64,000 bases of DNA. It comes from Desulfosporosinus acididurans. Its GTDB lineage: Bacteria; Bacillota; Desulfitobacteriia; Desulfitobacteriales; Desulfitobacteriaceae. The position numbers and the translations under genes are program-made. The notes under the pieces were generated by a model. That model did not search any database. It was given only the letters and a program-made list of their open reading frames with translations, and was not told where the DNA came from. The stretch is from assembly GCF_001029285.1 (NCBI RefSeq), contig NZ_LDZY01000014.1, forward strand, positions 62,001 through 126,000, given 5' to 3'. Shown piece after piece: positions 17,853 through 26,429 of this stretch (positions within the stretch are counted from its first letter, which is position 1; every line of letters begins with the position of its first letter).

Positions 17853-18137
17853 ATGAATTTATTACGATTGGTTTTAGGTTGTTTAGTCATTGGGATATCG
17901 TCATTTAATCTCTTTATCCTTAACAAATCCGCCACGGTGACAGTAACAAATAATCGGCTAAATTTAGCTTCTCAATTGTTATTAGTTGTATTTTTTGTCA
18001 CTAGTGGCATTATGGGTTTGAAAGATGAAAATAAGTTAAAAAGAAATTCGTCATATGTTTATTTTATCGCAGCAATTTTCATGCTGATTTTAGACACTAT
18101 GACTATATTGACGCTGGTAAAAGCACACAGGATATAA
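17853..18137 (+). CDS. Small membrane protein (three helices), unknown
   Basis: 94 residues from ATG 17853 (MNLLRLVLGCLVIGISSFNLFIL), with three hydrophobic segments, then KAHRI. The frame opens at GTG 17706, but that stretch overlaps repeat-derived DNA and gives an unlikely N-terminus, so the later ATG is preferred; no clear ribosome site helps. It resembles small YoaI/DUF4181-like membrane proteins only in general shape. It is a single gene between two repeat copies. Confidence 0.5.
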   Translation: MNLLRLVLGCLVIGISSFNLFILNKSATVTVTNNRLNLASQLLLVVFFVTSGIMGLKDENKLKRNSSYVYFIAAIFMLILDTMTILTLVKAHRI

Positions 18138-18248
18138 AAATACTTGCATGGAACAAAGTTCCGAGAATAGAATGTCCACGCCTGCCCACACACTGCTGCC
18201 CTCAACCCCAAATACCCGTCAATGTCATGACCCGCAGCCCCCCGGTCA

Positions 18249-18310
18249 ACCACCGAACTCCTTCAATTCCGCAGGATGGATGTCCTTGCTTAGTGGAGTG
18301 GATAACTGAA
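18249..18310 (+). repeat. Cassette-type repeat core, copy D (long form 18192-18345)
   Basis: CAACCACCGAACTCCTTC, then AATTCCGCAGGATGGATG, then CTTAGTGG and GGATAACTGAA. Upstream arm: CTCAACCCCAAATACCC, CGTCAATGTCATGACCCGC. Downstream, GCGTTGGATGGG fits the GTTRRRY pattern of integron attC simple sites, though that could be chance. Confidence 0.7.
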
Positions 18311-18373
18311 ACGGGGAGGATGAGGAATGCGTTGGATGGGAAGCCGATTTGCGAATAAGTAAATGTAAAAAGG

Positions 18374-18691
18374 GTGTATGATGGCAAAGGAGATGATTAT
18401 TTGTTATCAGTTCCAATCTCAATATTGATTTATATTTTTGTTTGTGCATATATTTTTGCGAAACGCCCTACTCAAAGAACAACTTTAGGAATTTTCATTA
18501 TGTTGTCTTTGATTAGTCAAGCTATTGGATATGGATTTAATATTCGGTATTTAAAAATCTATACAAGCATAAATAGTGGGCATGGTATTTCTTATAATTT
18601 CATAGTTGGCACAGTTATTCCTTTAATTCTTGCTTTCGGAATAAGTTACATCTTCAAAAGATTTAAACGTGCAGGCAAAGCACTCCGCTAA
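18374..18691 (+). CDS. Small membrane protein (three helices), unknown
   Basis: 105 residues from a GTG start (VYDGKGDDYLLSVPISILIY), with hydrophobic segments near residues 12-28, 38-52 and 75-94, and a basic C-terminus, FKRFKRAGKALR. No recognised domain. The start is uncertain; no strong ribosome site is visible. It follows repeat copy D and is followed by partial copy E. Confidence 0.5.
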   Translation: MYDGKGDDYLLSVPISILIYIFVCAYIFAKRPTQRTTLGIFIMLSLISQAIGYGFNIRYLKIYTSINSGHGISYNFIVGTVIPLILAFGISYIFKRFKRAGKALR

Positions 18692-18735
18692 ACTTGAACC
18701 CAAAATCCCCACCAATGTGATAAAACCCACAGCCA
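18690..18735 (+). repeat. Cassette-type spacer, partial copy E
   Basis: AACCCAAAATCCCCACCAATG, TGATAAAACCCACAGCC: the same order as the upstream arm of copy D. It is cut off by the IS remnant that follows, which probably inserted here. Confidence 0.5.
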
Positions 18736-18745
18736 CCAGCACTTT

Positions 18746-18940
18746 AGCCTCAGCTACTGTTTATCCATTGATATTACTAGCATGATGACCTCATTCAAAA
18801 TTATGATGCGCTTGCCTGTAATAAAGGCGACTGAGAAACCAATTGATAACTCAACGAGAAATGGTAAGGCTTTTATTAAAAGGACTATATCTGCAGAAGT
18901 TTAATACCGAAATGGTTTTTAGTAGTTCATAACTTAGCTT
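18746..18940 (+). mobile_element. IS4-like element remnant, copy 1 (ends only)
   Basis: The left part (TTTAGCCTCAGCTACTG, CCATTGATATTACTAG) matches the left flank of the intact copy at 56017. The right part (AAGGCGACTGAGAAACCAAT through TAGTAGTTCATAA) matches the last codons and 3' flank of its transposase. About 1.1 kb between is deleted. Confidence 0.75.
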
Positions 18941-18944
18941 CTCA

Positions 18945-19778
18945 TTAATTTTTGAAGTAGTAACCTTGTTCAAGATCCGCGATTAGCCCGGGTTGTATTG
19001 GCCGCCACCCCAAGAGTTCCTGAGTCAGTACACTTGACCTTGGAATGTCGAGTGCCGCAATGGCGGAGAAGCCAAGATAGCTGAAATGGGATTCTGCTTC
19101 TTCGTGTGAAATGCTGATCAATGGAACGTTCAGGTGCCGACTGATAACGCCAGCGATGTAGCAGAATGGTATCCCTTCGTCTCCGACTCCGTCCAGACGT
19201 GACCCTGCGGGAGCTTTTTCTAGCGCCAAGAGGAACAAGTGTGCCGCATCGAGGCGATGTACAGCCGGCCACCGGTTGGATCCGCCGCCGATGTAGGCAG
19301 AGATGCCTTTGTCGCGAGCTATCTTGATAAGTCTTGGCACGAAGCCCGTGTCGCCCTCGCCGTGCACCGAAGGTGAAAGGTGCACGATAGATGTCCGTAC
19401 CCCGTGTTCAGCGAGGCCGAACACCGCGTTATCCGATGCCGTCCCGTTGAAGTGACCGGTGGCCACGAAGGGCTTGCCAGAGCCTTTAAGTACTGCCCCT
19501 ATCGTCTCGATGACGAGTAGATCGGTTGCGAGCGAGCCAGCGAAGTCTGAGGAATGTTTAAACGCCAGGTGGATAACGCCGTCCGCAGAGGCGGAGCCGC
19601 TACGAAGACTGTCGAGGTCGTCAAGATCGCCTCGTAGTACCTCGACTCCAGCTTCTTTCAGGATTGCGGCGCCATTGTCTGAGTGGGTAAGTCCAATGAC
19701 TTTATGACCGGCATTGATGAGTTCGCGGACGACGACGGAACCGACGTAGCCTGATGCTCCTGTTACGAAAACACGCAT
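18945..19778 (-). CDS. NAD(P)-dependent SDR/NmrA-type oxidoreductase
   Basis: 277 residues. The Rossmann motif VTGASGYVGSVV is at residues 4-15, and VIHLAFKHS and HLSPSVHGEGDTGFVPRLI follow as in extended SDR epimerase/reductase proteins. The usual YxxxK is not obvious, so it may be atypical. GC content is clearly higher than the surroundings, a sign of transfer. It diverges from a MerR regulator; the 18-bp dyad between them suggests that MerR controls it. GGGGGAAATC precedes the start. Confidence 0.88.
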   Translation of the reverse strand: MRVFVTGASGYVGSVVVRELINAGHKVIGLTHSDNGAAILKEAGVEVLRGDLDDLDSLRSGSASADGVIHLAFKHSSDFAGSLATDLLVIETIGAVLKGSGKPFVATGHFNGTASDNAVFGLAEHGVRTSIVHLSPSVHGEGDTGFVPRLIKIARDKGISAYIGGGSNRWPAVHRLDAAHLFLLALEKAPAGSRLDGVGDEGIPFCYIAGVISRHLNVPLISISHEEAESHFSYLGFSAIAALDIPRSSVLTQELLGWRPIQPGLIADLEQGYYFKN

Positions 19779-19836
19779 AATGATTTCCCCCTTAATCTGT
19801 TGAGTGGTATTATTACTTGAACAATTGCATTATAAA

Positions 19837-19854
19837 CTATAGAGTTAACTGTAG
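19837..19854. promoter_or_regulatory. MerR-type operator dyad
   Basis: CTATAGAGTTAACTGTAG, near-palindromic around AGTTAACT, lies midway between the divergent SDR and MerR genes. On the minus strand TATAAT follows a few bases later, as a -10 box for the SDR gene. This layout is typical of MerR-regulated promoters. Confidence 0.55.
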
Positions 19855-19881
19855 GGATAGTCATAATGGGGAGTGATTTTC

Positions 19882-20334
19882 ATGAAGATACAAGAGTTAG
19901 CTGAAAAATCAGGTTTAACGGTCTATACAATCCGTTTTTATGAAAAGGAAGGTTTATTAGACAGTCGGCACGTCCAGAGAGAAGAAAATAACTATCGTAA
20001 CTATTCAGACGAGGCACTCGAACGTCTGAAACTGGTAAAGAAGTTTCAAGGGGTGGGGTGTTCGCTAGCCGAACTGAAGGAAATCTTGTGGGACCATGAT
20101 ACAAATACACGTACCAATCAACAAGTCCTTGAATGGATTCGCCAAAAGATAAGTGAGATCGAATGTAAGAAAAACGAATTGGACCAAATGATTGTAACTC
20201 TTAACTGGATGTTGGAATACAGGATGACATTGAAGAATGATCCAGAAAAGTTAACTCCTTCGATAAAGCTTCGATCTTCTGATAATGTGCAGAAATACGC
20301 TACCTTGGGCCCAAAAGTGGAAGAGCATAATTAA
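19882..20334 (+). CDS. MerR-family transcriptional regulator
   Basis: 150 residues from ATG 19882, behind GGGGAG. The N-terminal winged helix (KIQELAEKSGLTVYTIRFYEKEGLL) is followed by NYRNYSDEALERLKLVKKFQGVGCSLAELKEIL, then a dimerising coiled coil (ECKKNELDQMIVTLNWMLEY). No metal-binding cysteines at the C-terminus, so it belongs to the organic-ligand/aldehyde-responsive branch. It probably regulates the divergent SDR gene. Confidence 0.9.
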   Translation: MKIQELAEKSGLTVYTIRFYEKEGLLDSRHVQREENNYRNYSDEALERLKLVKKFQGVGCSLAELKEILWDHDTNTRTNQQVLEWIRQKISEIECKKNELDQMIVTLNWMLEYRMTLKNDPEKLTPSIKLRSSDNVQKYATLGPKVEEHN

Positions 20335-20340
20335 TTAGGG

Positions 20341-20652
20341 TTGGCCTTGCGAGAGAGCAGCTCTGGTAAGCACAAAGGACAGACCACGATCAGCAAGCGA
20401 GGTCGAGCGCGGCTGAGAGCGATTCTATTTCAAGCAGTGATACCTCTAGTCGCCAAAAACGCAGAGTTTGCAGAGATACACAACTACTATACGACAAGGA
20501 CCAAGAACCCTCTGAAGAAGAAACAATCGTTAATTGCCATAAGCTGTAAACTGATTCGGGTGTTCTATGCCATATTAACAAAGGGTCTGTGGGTTAGCGT
20601 CACCACAGAAGCGAACAATCCAGGTAACCTAGCAAGACAAAAGAGCTGGTAG
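20341..20652 (+). pseudogene. IS110-family transposase, C-terminal remnant
   Basis: 103 codons: LRESSSGKHKGQTTISKRG and RARLRAILFQAVIPLVAKNA are the Transposase_20 (IS116/IS110/IS902) C-terminal domain. The DEDD catalytic N-terminal part is missing, so it is inactive. It starts 7 bp after the MerR gene, marking an insertion or deletion scar. Confidence 0.85.
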
Positions 20653-20811
20653 TCAATCGTATAATTTTCCATTAGAGCAAAGACTCGGTTGAGGAGCATA
20701 ACTGACACCCAATCATGGATAGGTGGAACGAAGGAATTTAGGGCAGATGCTAGTTTGGTTAGTTAGGAATTCTATGAAAAAGCGAGATATTCAAAGAAAA
20801 CCATAAGATAT

Positions 20812-20958
20812 TATAGGGAGGAATTTTTAATTATACCTAAAGGGGTTGAGCATATGCCCGTTGCTCAGGAAGAGGTTCATGTCATGTTAATTGAACCTAA
20901 GTCAATCCTAAATACTGGGAATGTTAGAAATGAAAAAAACTGTCGAGACATTAGATAG
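20812..20958 (+). pseudogene. Cupin-domain protein, C-terminal remnant
   Basis: The frame reads EEFLIIPKGVEHMPVAQEEV and HVMLIEPKSILNTGNVRNEK before a TAG. This is the end of a small cupin (mannose-6-phosphate isomerase-like) protein: the beta-barrel strand with the PxGxxH histidine and the LIEPKxxxNTGNV tail. The N-terminal half is missing. Confidence 0.75.
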
Positions 20959-20994
20959 GATATAGGTCTAATATTAAATAGGGAGGTTTATAGT

Positions 20995-21342
20995 ATGAGT
21001 CAACCAACTAAGTTGGTCGTAGTTTGGACTAATAGCGATAGGGATGCCGCTATTCGTATGGCATTCATGTATACACTCAATTCAAAACTTAAAGAATGGT
21101 GGGACCAGGTTTCTCTAATAATTTGGGGGCCGTCTGCCAAACTTTTAGCAGAAGATTCGACTTTGCAGGAATATATAGGTAAAATAAAAGAGGCAGGTGT
21201 GGAACTATTAGCGTGTAAGGCATGTGCAGATAGTTATGGCGTTTCTGATGTGCTCGAGAATATGGGGATAACCGTAAAATATACGGGTCAAGCACTTACG
21301 GATTTTTTGAAAGATGAAACTACACGAGTGATAACTGTTTGA
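20995..21342 (+). CDS. DsrE-like small protein
   Basis: 115 residues of the DsrE/DsrF-like alpha/beta fold. KLVVVWTNSDRDAAIRMAFMYTLNSK, then LIIWGPSAKLLAEDSTLQEY and GVELLACKACADSYGV, the loop that carries the conserved cysteine in sulfur-relay members. GVSDVLENMGITVKYTGQALTDFLKD closes it. A role in sulfur transfer or small-ligand binding is inferred; many relatives are uncharacterised. GGGAGG precedes the ATG. The thiolase-like gene follows 149 bp later. Confidence 0.8.
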   Translation: MSQPTKLVVVWTNSDRDAAIRMAFMYTLNSKLKEWWDQVSLIIWGPSAKLLAEDSTLQEYIGKIKEAGVELLACKACADSYGVSDVLENMGITVKYTGQALTDFLKDETTRVITV

Positions 21343-21491
21343 CCCGAGATATCTCCTTTGTGTATTTTTAAAATTGTCACTGTATATTAGATTCCAAAGG
21401 ATTGTTAAGCTGTGACACTGGCCATTATCTTTCCAAATAGCTTATTTTAGGAGATGATGCTCAGATTTAAGTCGAAAGCAAGGTGTTAAAT

Positions 21492-22628
21492 ATGGCAACG
21501 ATAATCTACTCTAAAAAATATTCGGACTGTGAAGGAAACCAAGTAACCCCAGAAGGATTAAAGGAAATTTTCAGAGAAGCGATCGCAATAAATAAAATCC
21601 TATCTTCAAATAAAAAAAGGATAGCCTATTTTTTTATTGATCCCCTCCTAAATAGTTTTGAAGCTGCTAATGACTTCTATTTTAATATCATGGGGTGTCA
21701 TTCAATCGACAAAATACATACTTATAAAAGTGGCGCGAGCCCTGTGCAGGCACTCTATGATGCTAAAGAACTGATTAATGAGAATCTGTATGATGCAATT
21801 TTTATTTTTGGATATGACCCTTTGTTAACAAATAAACAGCTATATGGAAAAGACGTCGTAAAACAAGCCATGGACATTTTCAAAAGTAAAAGTATTATTG
21901 AGTGCTACAATTTAGCGGCTCACAAAATGTGTGAAGAACTGGGCATCTCAAAGGAATATTTCTTAGAGCTATCCGACCAATTATATAGAAATTATCGAAA
22001 AACGTATGCCCAAAAAATAGACCGGGAAGTTTCTTATGACAGAGGCAGATTTCTTGACGATCTAAAGGGAGATTTGTTTAGAATAACAGATTGCGCAAAC
22101 CCCAATGTTGATTTTGCCGGGGGCGTTATTCTTGTAAATGACAGAACTGCTAATCTATTAAATATCCCATCTGGAAGAGTCAAAGTTTCAGGGGCTAAAT
22201 ACAGAATGGTTAAAGGTATACCTGAAGGCATTGGTCAACTTGTTGGGCAAAAAGGTAACCTCTTTGCCCATTTAAAAAGCTCCTTTTTAGAAGCTCAAAG
22301 ACAAGCAAAAATTGACGTTCTTAAAGAATTCAAACGTGGGAATTTGTACTTGGAATTGTATACATGTTATCCCCCGATTCCTTTGGCGTTTTTATTAACC
22401 ACAAACATGGTGGAGAGCCCCTGGGAATTACCGGAGTTTTTATCAAATCATGAAATTACAATTACCGGCGGAATGAACTTCGCGAGAGCACCCTGGAACA
22501 ATCCAGCCTTAAATGCTTTGATTGAAATGTGTGCTGCCATGAAAAAGGGAGATATTAAATATGGTTTAATTCACGGCAATGGCGGAATTGGTGAGGTCCA
22601 AGGCGTAGCTATTTTAGAAAGGATATAG
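21492..22628 (+). CDS. Thiolase-superfamily (ketoacyl synthase-like) protein
   Basis: 378 residues from ATG 21492 (AAGGTG ahead; the frame opens at GTG 21483). The C-terminal half has the thiolase fold pattern: ITITGGMNFARAPWNNPALNALIEMC and YGLIHGNGGIGEVQGVAILER correspond to the SCP2-thiolase-like GG...HAL and late GNGG loops. I do not see the standard CxSG nucleophile loop in the N-terminal half, so activity may be altered. It is 102 bp upstream of the amidohydrolase gene. An acyl-CoA-related reaction is inferred. Confidence 0.65.
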   Translation: MATIIYSKKYSDCEGNQVTPEGLKEIFREAIAINKILSSNKKRIAYFFIDPLLNSFEAANDFYFNIMGCHSIDKIHTYKSGASPVQALYDAKELINENLYDAIFIFGYDPLLTNKQLYGKDVVKQAMDIFKSKSIIECYNLAAHKMCEELGISKEYFLELSDQLYRNYRKTYAQKIDREVSYDRGRFLDDLKGDLFRITDCANPNVDFAGGVILVNDRTANLLNIPSGRVKVSGAKYRMVKGIPEGIGQLVGQKGNLFAHLKSSFLEAQRQAKIDVLKEFKRGNLYLELYTCYPPIPLAFLLTTNMVESPWELPEFLSNHEITITGGMNFARAPWNNPALNALIEMCAAMKKGDIKYGLIHGNGGIGEVQGVAILERI

Positions 22629-22730
22629 ATGAAAACAGGGGAAAGGTTCGCCGTTAAGAAATGAACAGTATGATATAATGAAATAAACATATTTGAAATT
22701 GAAAGGATACCGAATACGGGGGATGTTATT

Positions 22731-23579
22731 TTGAAAATCATTGATGCTCACTTGCATTTTTCTTGTCGCCCTGGATTTTATGAAACGGCCAAACATATAT
22801 CACAAGTGGAATTTAGTGCTCATGGGCTAAGACAAGAGTTTGAACAAGCCGGTGTTGTCGCTGGAATCATCATGTCAACGCCCAGCCGAGAGCCCAACCA
22901 ACCTTCGGGGAGTCCGGAAGAATTTGTTTTGGAAGATGGGACTGTAGAAGGATTACTTTCTTGTGTAGGGGTCAATCCTGAAAGGCTAAAGGAAGATCAC
23001 AAAGAACTTGATTATATTGAAGGAGAACTTAAAAAAAGGATGGCGACAGGGATTAAACTCTATCCCGGTTATTTTCCATATTACGTGTATGATTCGATTT
23101 ATGATCCCATCTATGAGCTTGCTCGCAAATATCAAGTTCCCGTGGCGATTCATTGTGGGGATACACAATCCCCAAAAGGGCTTTTAAAATATTCCCATCC
23201 GTTAACAATTGATGAGTTAGCTGTAAAACAAGAGGACGTTACGTTTGTGATCTGTCATATGGGCGTTCCGTGGATGATTGATGCAGCAGAGGTCACCGCC
23301 AAGAACCAAAATGTTTATGCAGACTTATCCGGACTCATTGCGGGGAATAAAGAGCACGTGATGAAAACCAAAGCTAAAAGACTTTACGTTGAGTATATTC
23401 AACAAGCCTTAGTCATATCGAATTGCTATAATAAAGTTCTTTTCGGATCGGATTGGCCACTTGTACCGATTAAACCTTATGTAGAATTTATCAAGCATGT
23501 TATACCGGAGGAGTACCACGAAGCTGTATTTTATCGAAATGTGCTTACGGTTTATCCCAAACTAAATGAAATTTTGTAA
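22731..23579 (+). CDS. Amidohydrolase 2 family protein
   Basis: 282 residues from a TTG start (GGGGGATG upstream). DAHLHF gives the first metal-binding His pair, AIHCGDTQSPKG the strand-5 His, VICHMGVPW the strand-6 His and FGSDWPL the catalytic Asp. This is the TIM-barrel amidohydrolase-2 (ACMSD/decarboxylase) set, complete in order. Substrates in the family are lactones, amides or aromatic acids for decarboxylation. Paired with the thiolase-like gene it may serve a ring or acyl degradation step, which is inference. Confidence 0.87.
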   Translation: MKIIDAHLHFSCRPGFYETAKHISQVEFSAHGLRQEFEQAGVVAGIIMSTPSREPNQPSGSPEEFVLEDGTVEGLLSCVGVNPERLKEDHKELDYIEGELKKRMATGIKLYPGYFPYYVYDSIYDPIYELARKYQVPVAIHCGDTQSPKGLLKYSHPLTIDELAVKQEDVTFVICHMGVPWMIDAAEVTAKNQNVYADLSGLIAGNKEHVMKTKAKRLYVEYIQQALVISNCYNKVLFGSDWPLVPIKPYVEFIKHVIPEEYHEAVFYRNVLTVYPKLNEIL

Positions 23580-23653
23580 GAGAAGTATAAGCAAAATATA
23601 AATATAACTCTTCATTAAAAAGATATTTAACGCATAGTTGATAGAGGCTAATT

Positions 23654-24590
23654 ACAGCAGTTTAGCCTCTACTATAAACAAACCATTGCTATTACTAGTC
23701 TCTTTAACGATATCAAAAGTGCATCAAATTCGGAGTTTTTTCTTTTAGTCATCCAAACCGCCTCAGATTGATGCGATCAGAGACACACTTAAAGACATAG
23801 ATATTAGCGGATTAAACCAAATGAATGATCATATCGTTAAAAAGTCCGTTGAAAATAAGGTTTTTGAAAACGGAACAATCGACGGATATACAGTGGCTGC
23901 AATTGATGGAACAAAGTTTTTTGGGAGCAATAAGAAAAGTTGTCCAGCATGCTTAAAAAACACCAAAGGTCAAAAGACTCATTGTTTCCATAGTGGCGCT
24001 GTCATGTCAACAGTTGGGAATGGTCCCAAACTGGTTATTGGTTTTGAGATGTATAAGCCCGGACAAGATCCTTCCTCTAAAGATGAAGGGGAGTTGAACG
24101 TGGGGAAAAGGCTGATTTCAAGCATCTTAAAGAGACATAAGAAATTGATTGATGTTGTAGTTTATGATGCTCTCGCCTGTAATTCCGTTTGGATTAACCA
24201 CTGTAGAAATCTTGGTATCGATACAGTTGTCAGGGCAAAAAATAATAACAATAAGAGCTTGCGGTTCATCAAAAAGAAAACAAATAAGTCAGTAGAGGTT
24301 GAGGTTTGGGAAGATGAAAGAGAATTCGAGAAAGTTGAAGTATATGAGTCAACATTTACGATGGACAATGTGGAGCAACCATTGCGCTTTGTGAAATCGA
24401 GTTAGTTTTGAGTAGTGCATAGAGAATAGGCAACTGAATTAAGAAGACACTGATTTGAGTGTAGGGGAGGTATATCCATTTTACAGTTAAATTAAGTAAA
24501 TAATGTTGATATAATACATAAGAAGTGAATTCCTTAATAAAGATCGGTGGAAATCATACAGAAGCTAAATTGCTGCTGAAATAAAGAATT
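23654..24590 (+). mobile_element. IS4-like element, copy 2 (internally deleted)
   Basis: The left flank (GTTTAGCCTCTACTATA, GTGCATCAAATTCGGAG) and right flank (GTTAAATTAAGTAAATAATG, GAAGCTAAATTGCTG) match the intact copy at 56-57.5 kb. The transposase remnant (23821-24405) keeps DGYTVAAIDGTKFFGSNKKS and VRAKNNNNKSL but lacks roughly the first 90 codons and the C-terminal third with RWDIEN. Not autonomous. Confidence 0.85.
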
Positions 24591-24922
24591 ACTCCAAGCA
24601 GCTAGCGCAAGGATTGATTAATGAAGAACTCTTCCGGGAGATGACTCAAGAATCCACAAAAGAACTGGAAAGGCTAGAACAGCAATTGAGTGAAACAAAG
24701 AATCTCAAAGAGGTTCGGGATCAAGAAAAAGCAAAGTTAGCAAAAGCATTGGATGTTTTGAGGGATACTATTAATAGGAAGGAACTTACTCATACTGACA
24801 TAGTTACGCTAATTGCTAAAATTATCGTTCATGAGCGGAAGCATAGTGGAAAGTCAAAACTAGACATTGCGGTTGAGTGGAATATACCGTTTCTGGTAAT
24901 TAATGAGGAAAGTGTTGGTTGA
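24578..24922 (+). pseudogene. Large serine recombinase, C-terminal remnant
   Basis: The frame reads LAQGLINEELFREMTQE, a coiled coil ELERLEQQLSETKNLKEV, then TDIVTLIAKIIVHERKHSGK and the closing beta-hairpin KLDIAVEWNIPFLVIN. This matches the coiled-coil and terminal segment of large serine recombinases. The catalytic domain is absent. It directly follows IS copy 2, which may have truncated the gene. Confidence 0.7.
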
Positions 24923-24976
24923 GGTGATATAAGATCTCTTACCAGCATTTTTTATTTTCTGGTGTAAATTTTAGCA

Positions 24977-25004
24977 GCATGGACAAATAGTGTCCATGCC
25001 TTTT
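24977..25004 (+). terminator. Intrinsic terminator
   Basis: GCATGGACA-AATAG-TGTCCATGC, a perfect 9-bp stem followed by CTTTTGC. It insulates the putative defence operon from the recombinase remnant. Confidence 0.7.
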
Positions 25005-25043
25005 GCTATGCTGTTTATATAAAGTACAGGAGCTGATGAGATT

Positions 25044-25208
25044 TTGTTAAGAAAGATATGCATGGCTTGCGGAAAAAATTCATACAGCGCAAGTGAACAC
25101 CGAATATGGCTATGCCCTTATTGCAATTGCGATTTAACAAAAGAGAAGGCGATGATCATTAATGAAAAACAAACAGTCTGTATAGAAGATAAGTCAGAAA
25201 ATAATTGA
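25044..25208 (+). CDS. 54-residue zinc-ribbon micro-protein
   Basis: From a TTG start (AGGAGCTGATGAG upstream): LLRKICMACGKNSYSASEH, then LCPYCNCDLTKEKAM. Two CxxC knuckles (CMAC, CPYC) define a zinc ribbon; no other domain fits in this length. It ends 96 bp before the WYL regulator gene and is on the same strand. Function unknown; it could be an accessory to the operon that follows. Confidence 0.5.
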   Translation: MLRKICMACGKNSYSASEHRIWLCPYCNCDLTKEKAMIINEKQTVCIEDKSENN

Positions 25209-25304
25209 GATTATCGATTTTTGCAGGATATTGTTTCTTGAAGTAGAAATAGTTAGAAAAGAATATAATTACGAACTTTCTATTGATATCGGAGGGGGAT
25301 TTGT

Positions 25305-26318
25305 TTGAAGCAAGACTGGCGAGATACGGAGGAATTTGATAGTCGAACAAAAGCAATCCGTATACTTTCCTTGTATGACACTTTAAGTAGGGGCAATGTC
25401 GTCAACAAACAGCAAGCTGCAATTAACTTTTCGGTTAGTGAAAAAGCGATTCAACGCGATATTAATGATTTGAGGGCTTATCTTGATGACCAGAGTTTAA
25501 ATGGAGAAGGTTGCAATATATCTATAAATTACAATCGAGCTAAAAAGGGTTACGAAATGATCCGTGGAAGTACTTGGCTAACTCAGGAAGAGGTTTTAGC
25601 CATTGCTAAAATCTTATTGGAAAGCAGGGCATTTTCGAAATCAGAACTTAACCAGCTTTTAAATAAAACTATTGCACAGTGCCTACCGGATTCTCGAAAG
25701 AATGTAACTGAGAATATTCGAAATGAACTACATCATTATTTGCCTGTTGCTCATAGTCAACCCCTTATAAATAAAATATGGGATATCAGCATGGCCATCC
25801 GAGAGCGGCGATTGCTGGAAATCACTTATCTGAAGCCTGGAGCAGCGACTACGACTTGTAGGGTCTTGGAACCTTGCGGGCTAATTTTTTCAGAGTATTA
25901 TTTCTACCTCATAGCATATATCAAGGGTTTGGGTTATGAATTTCCTGCTACATATCGATTGGACCGAATAAAGTCCTATCTGATTTCCAATCAACACTTT
26001 CATATTCCAGAAACAGAGAGATTCGAGGAAGGTGAGTTTCGTAAAAGAGTACAATTCATGCGGGCTGGAAAATTAGTTAAAATAACTTTTCGGTTCTGGG
26101 GTCCATCAATAGACGCTGTACTTGACCGTTTACCGACAGCAAAAGTTATAGGTATGGAGGAAAATAAGGCTATTATAGAAGCTAAGGTATTCGGTGATGG
26201 CATCAAGATGTGGCTGCTTAGTCAGGCTGAGTTTCTTGAAGTATTAATGCCTGATGATTTTCGCAAAGAAATGAGAGAAACCATGTTGCGAATGCTAAAT
26301 AATTATAAGTTTGAATAA
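25305..26318 (+). CDS. WYL-domain transcriptional regulator
   Basis: 337 residues. The N-terminal winged helix (AIRILSLYDTLSRGNVVNKQ, INFSVSEKAIQRDINDLRAY) is followed by a WYL domain (IRERRLLEITYLKPG; LEPCGLIFSEYYFYLIAYIK; TYRLDRIKSYLI) and a WCX-like C-terminal domain. WYL proteins sense nucleotides or other ligands and commonly control phage-defence loci. The TTG/ATG-type start follows GGAGGGGGAT. The GTPase gene begins 111 bp downstream, so autoregulation of the locus is likely. Confidence 0.93.
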   Translation: MKQDWRDTEEFDSRTKAIRILSLYDTLSRGNVVNKQQAAINFSVSEKAIQRDINDLRAYLDDQSLNGEGCNISINYNRAKKGYEMIRGSTWLTQEEVLAIAKILLESRAFSKSELNQLLNKTIAQCLPDSRKNVTENIRNELHHYLPVAHSQPLINKIWDISMAIRERRLLEITYLKPGAATTTCRVLEPCGLIFSEYYFYLIAYIKGLGYEFPATYRLDRIKSYLISNQHFHIPETERFEEGEFRKRVQFMRAGKLVKITFRFWGPSIDAVLDRLPTAKVIGMEENKAIIEAKVFGDGIKMWLLSQAEFLEVLMPDDFRKEMRETMLRMLNNYKFE

Positions 26319-26429
26319 GCTTCTAAAATATAGAGGAAAAAATAAAAAAAGATTTACGAATTTTTTAACCCAGTATAATTTTCCTGTTCAACTTTTAGGT
26401 TATTTACTATAAACCGAATGGAGGATAAT

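Noticed and set aside
19459..19707. Arg/Ser-rich plus-strand frame over the SDR gene
   Set aside because: It arises from the high GC content of the minus-strand SDR gene.
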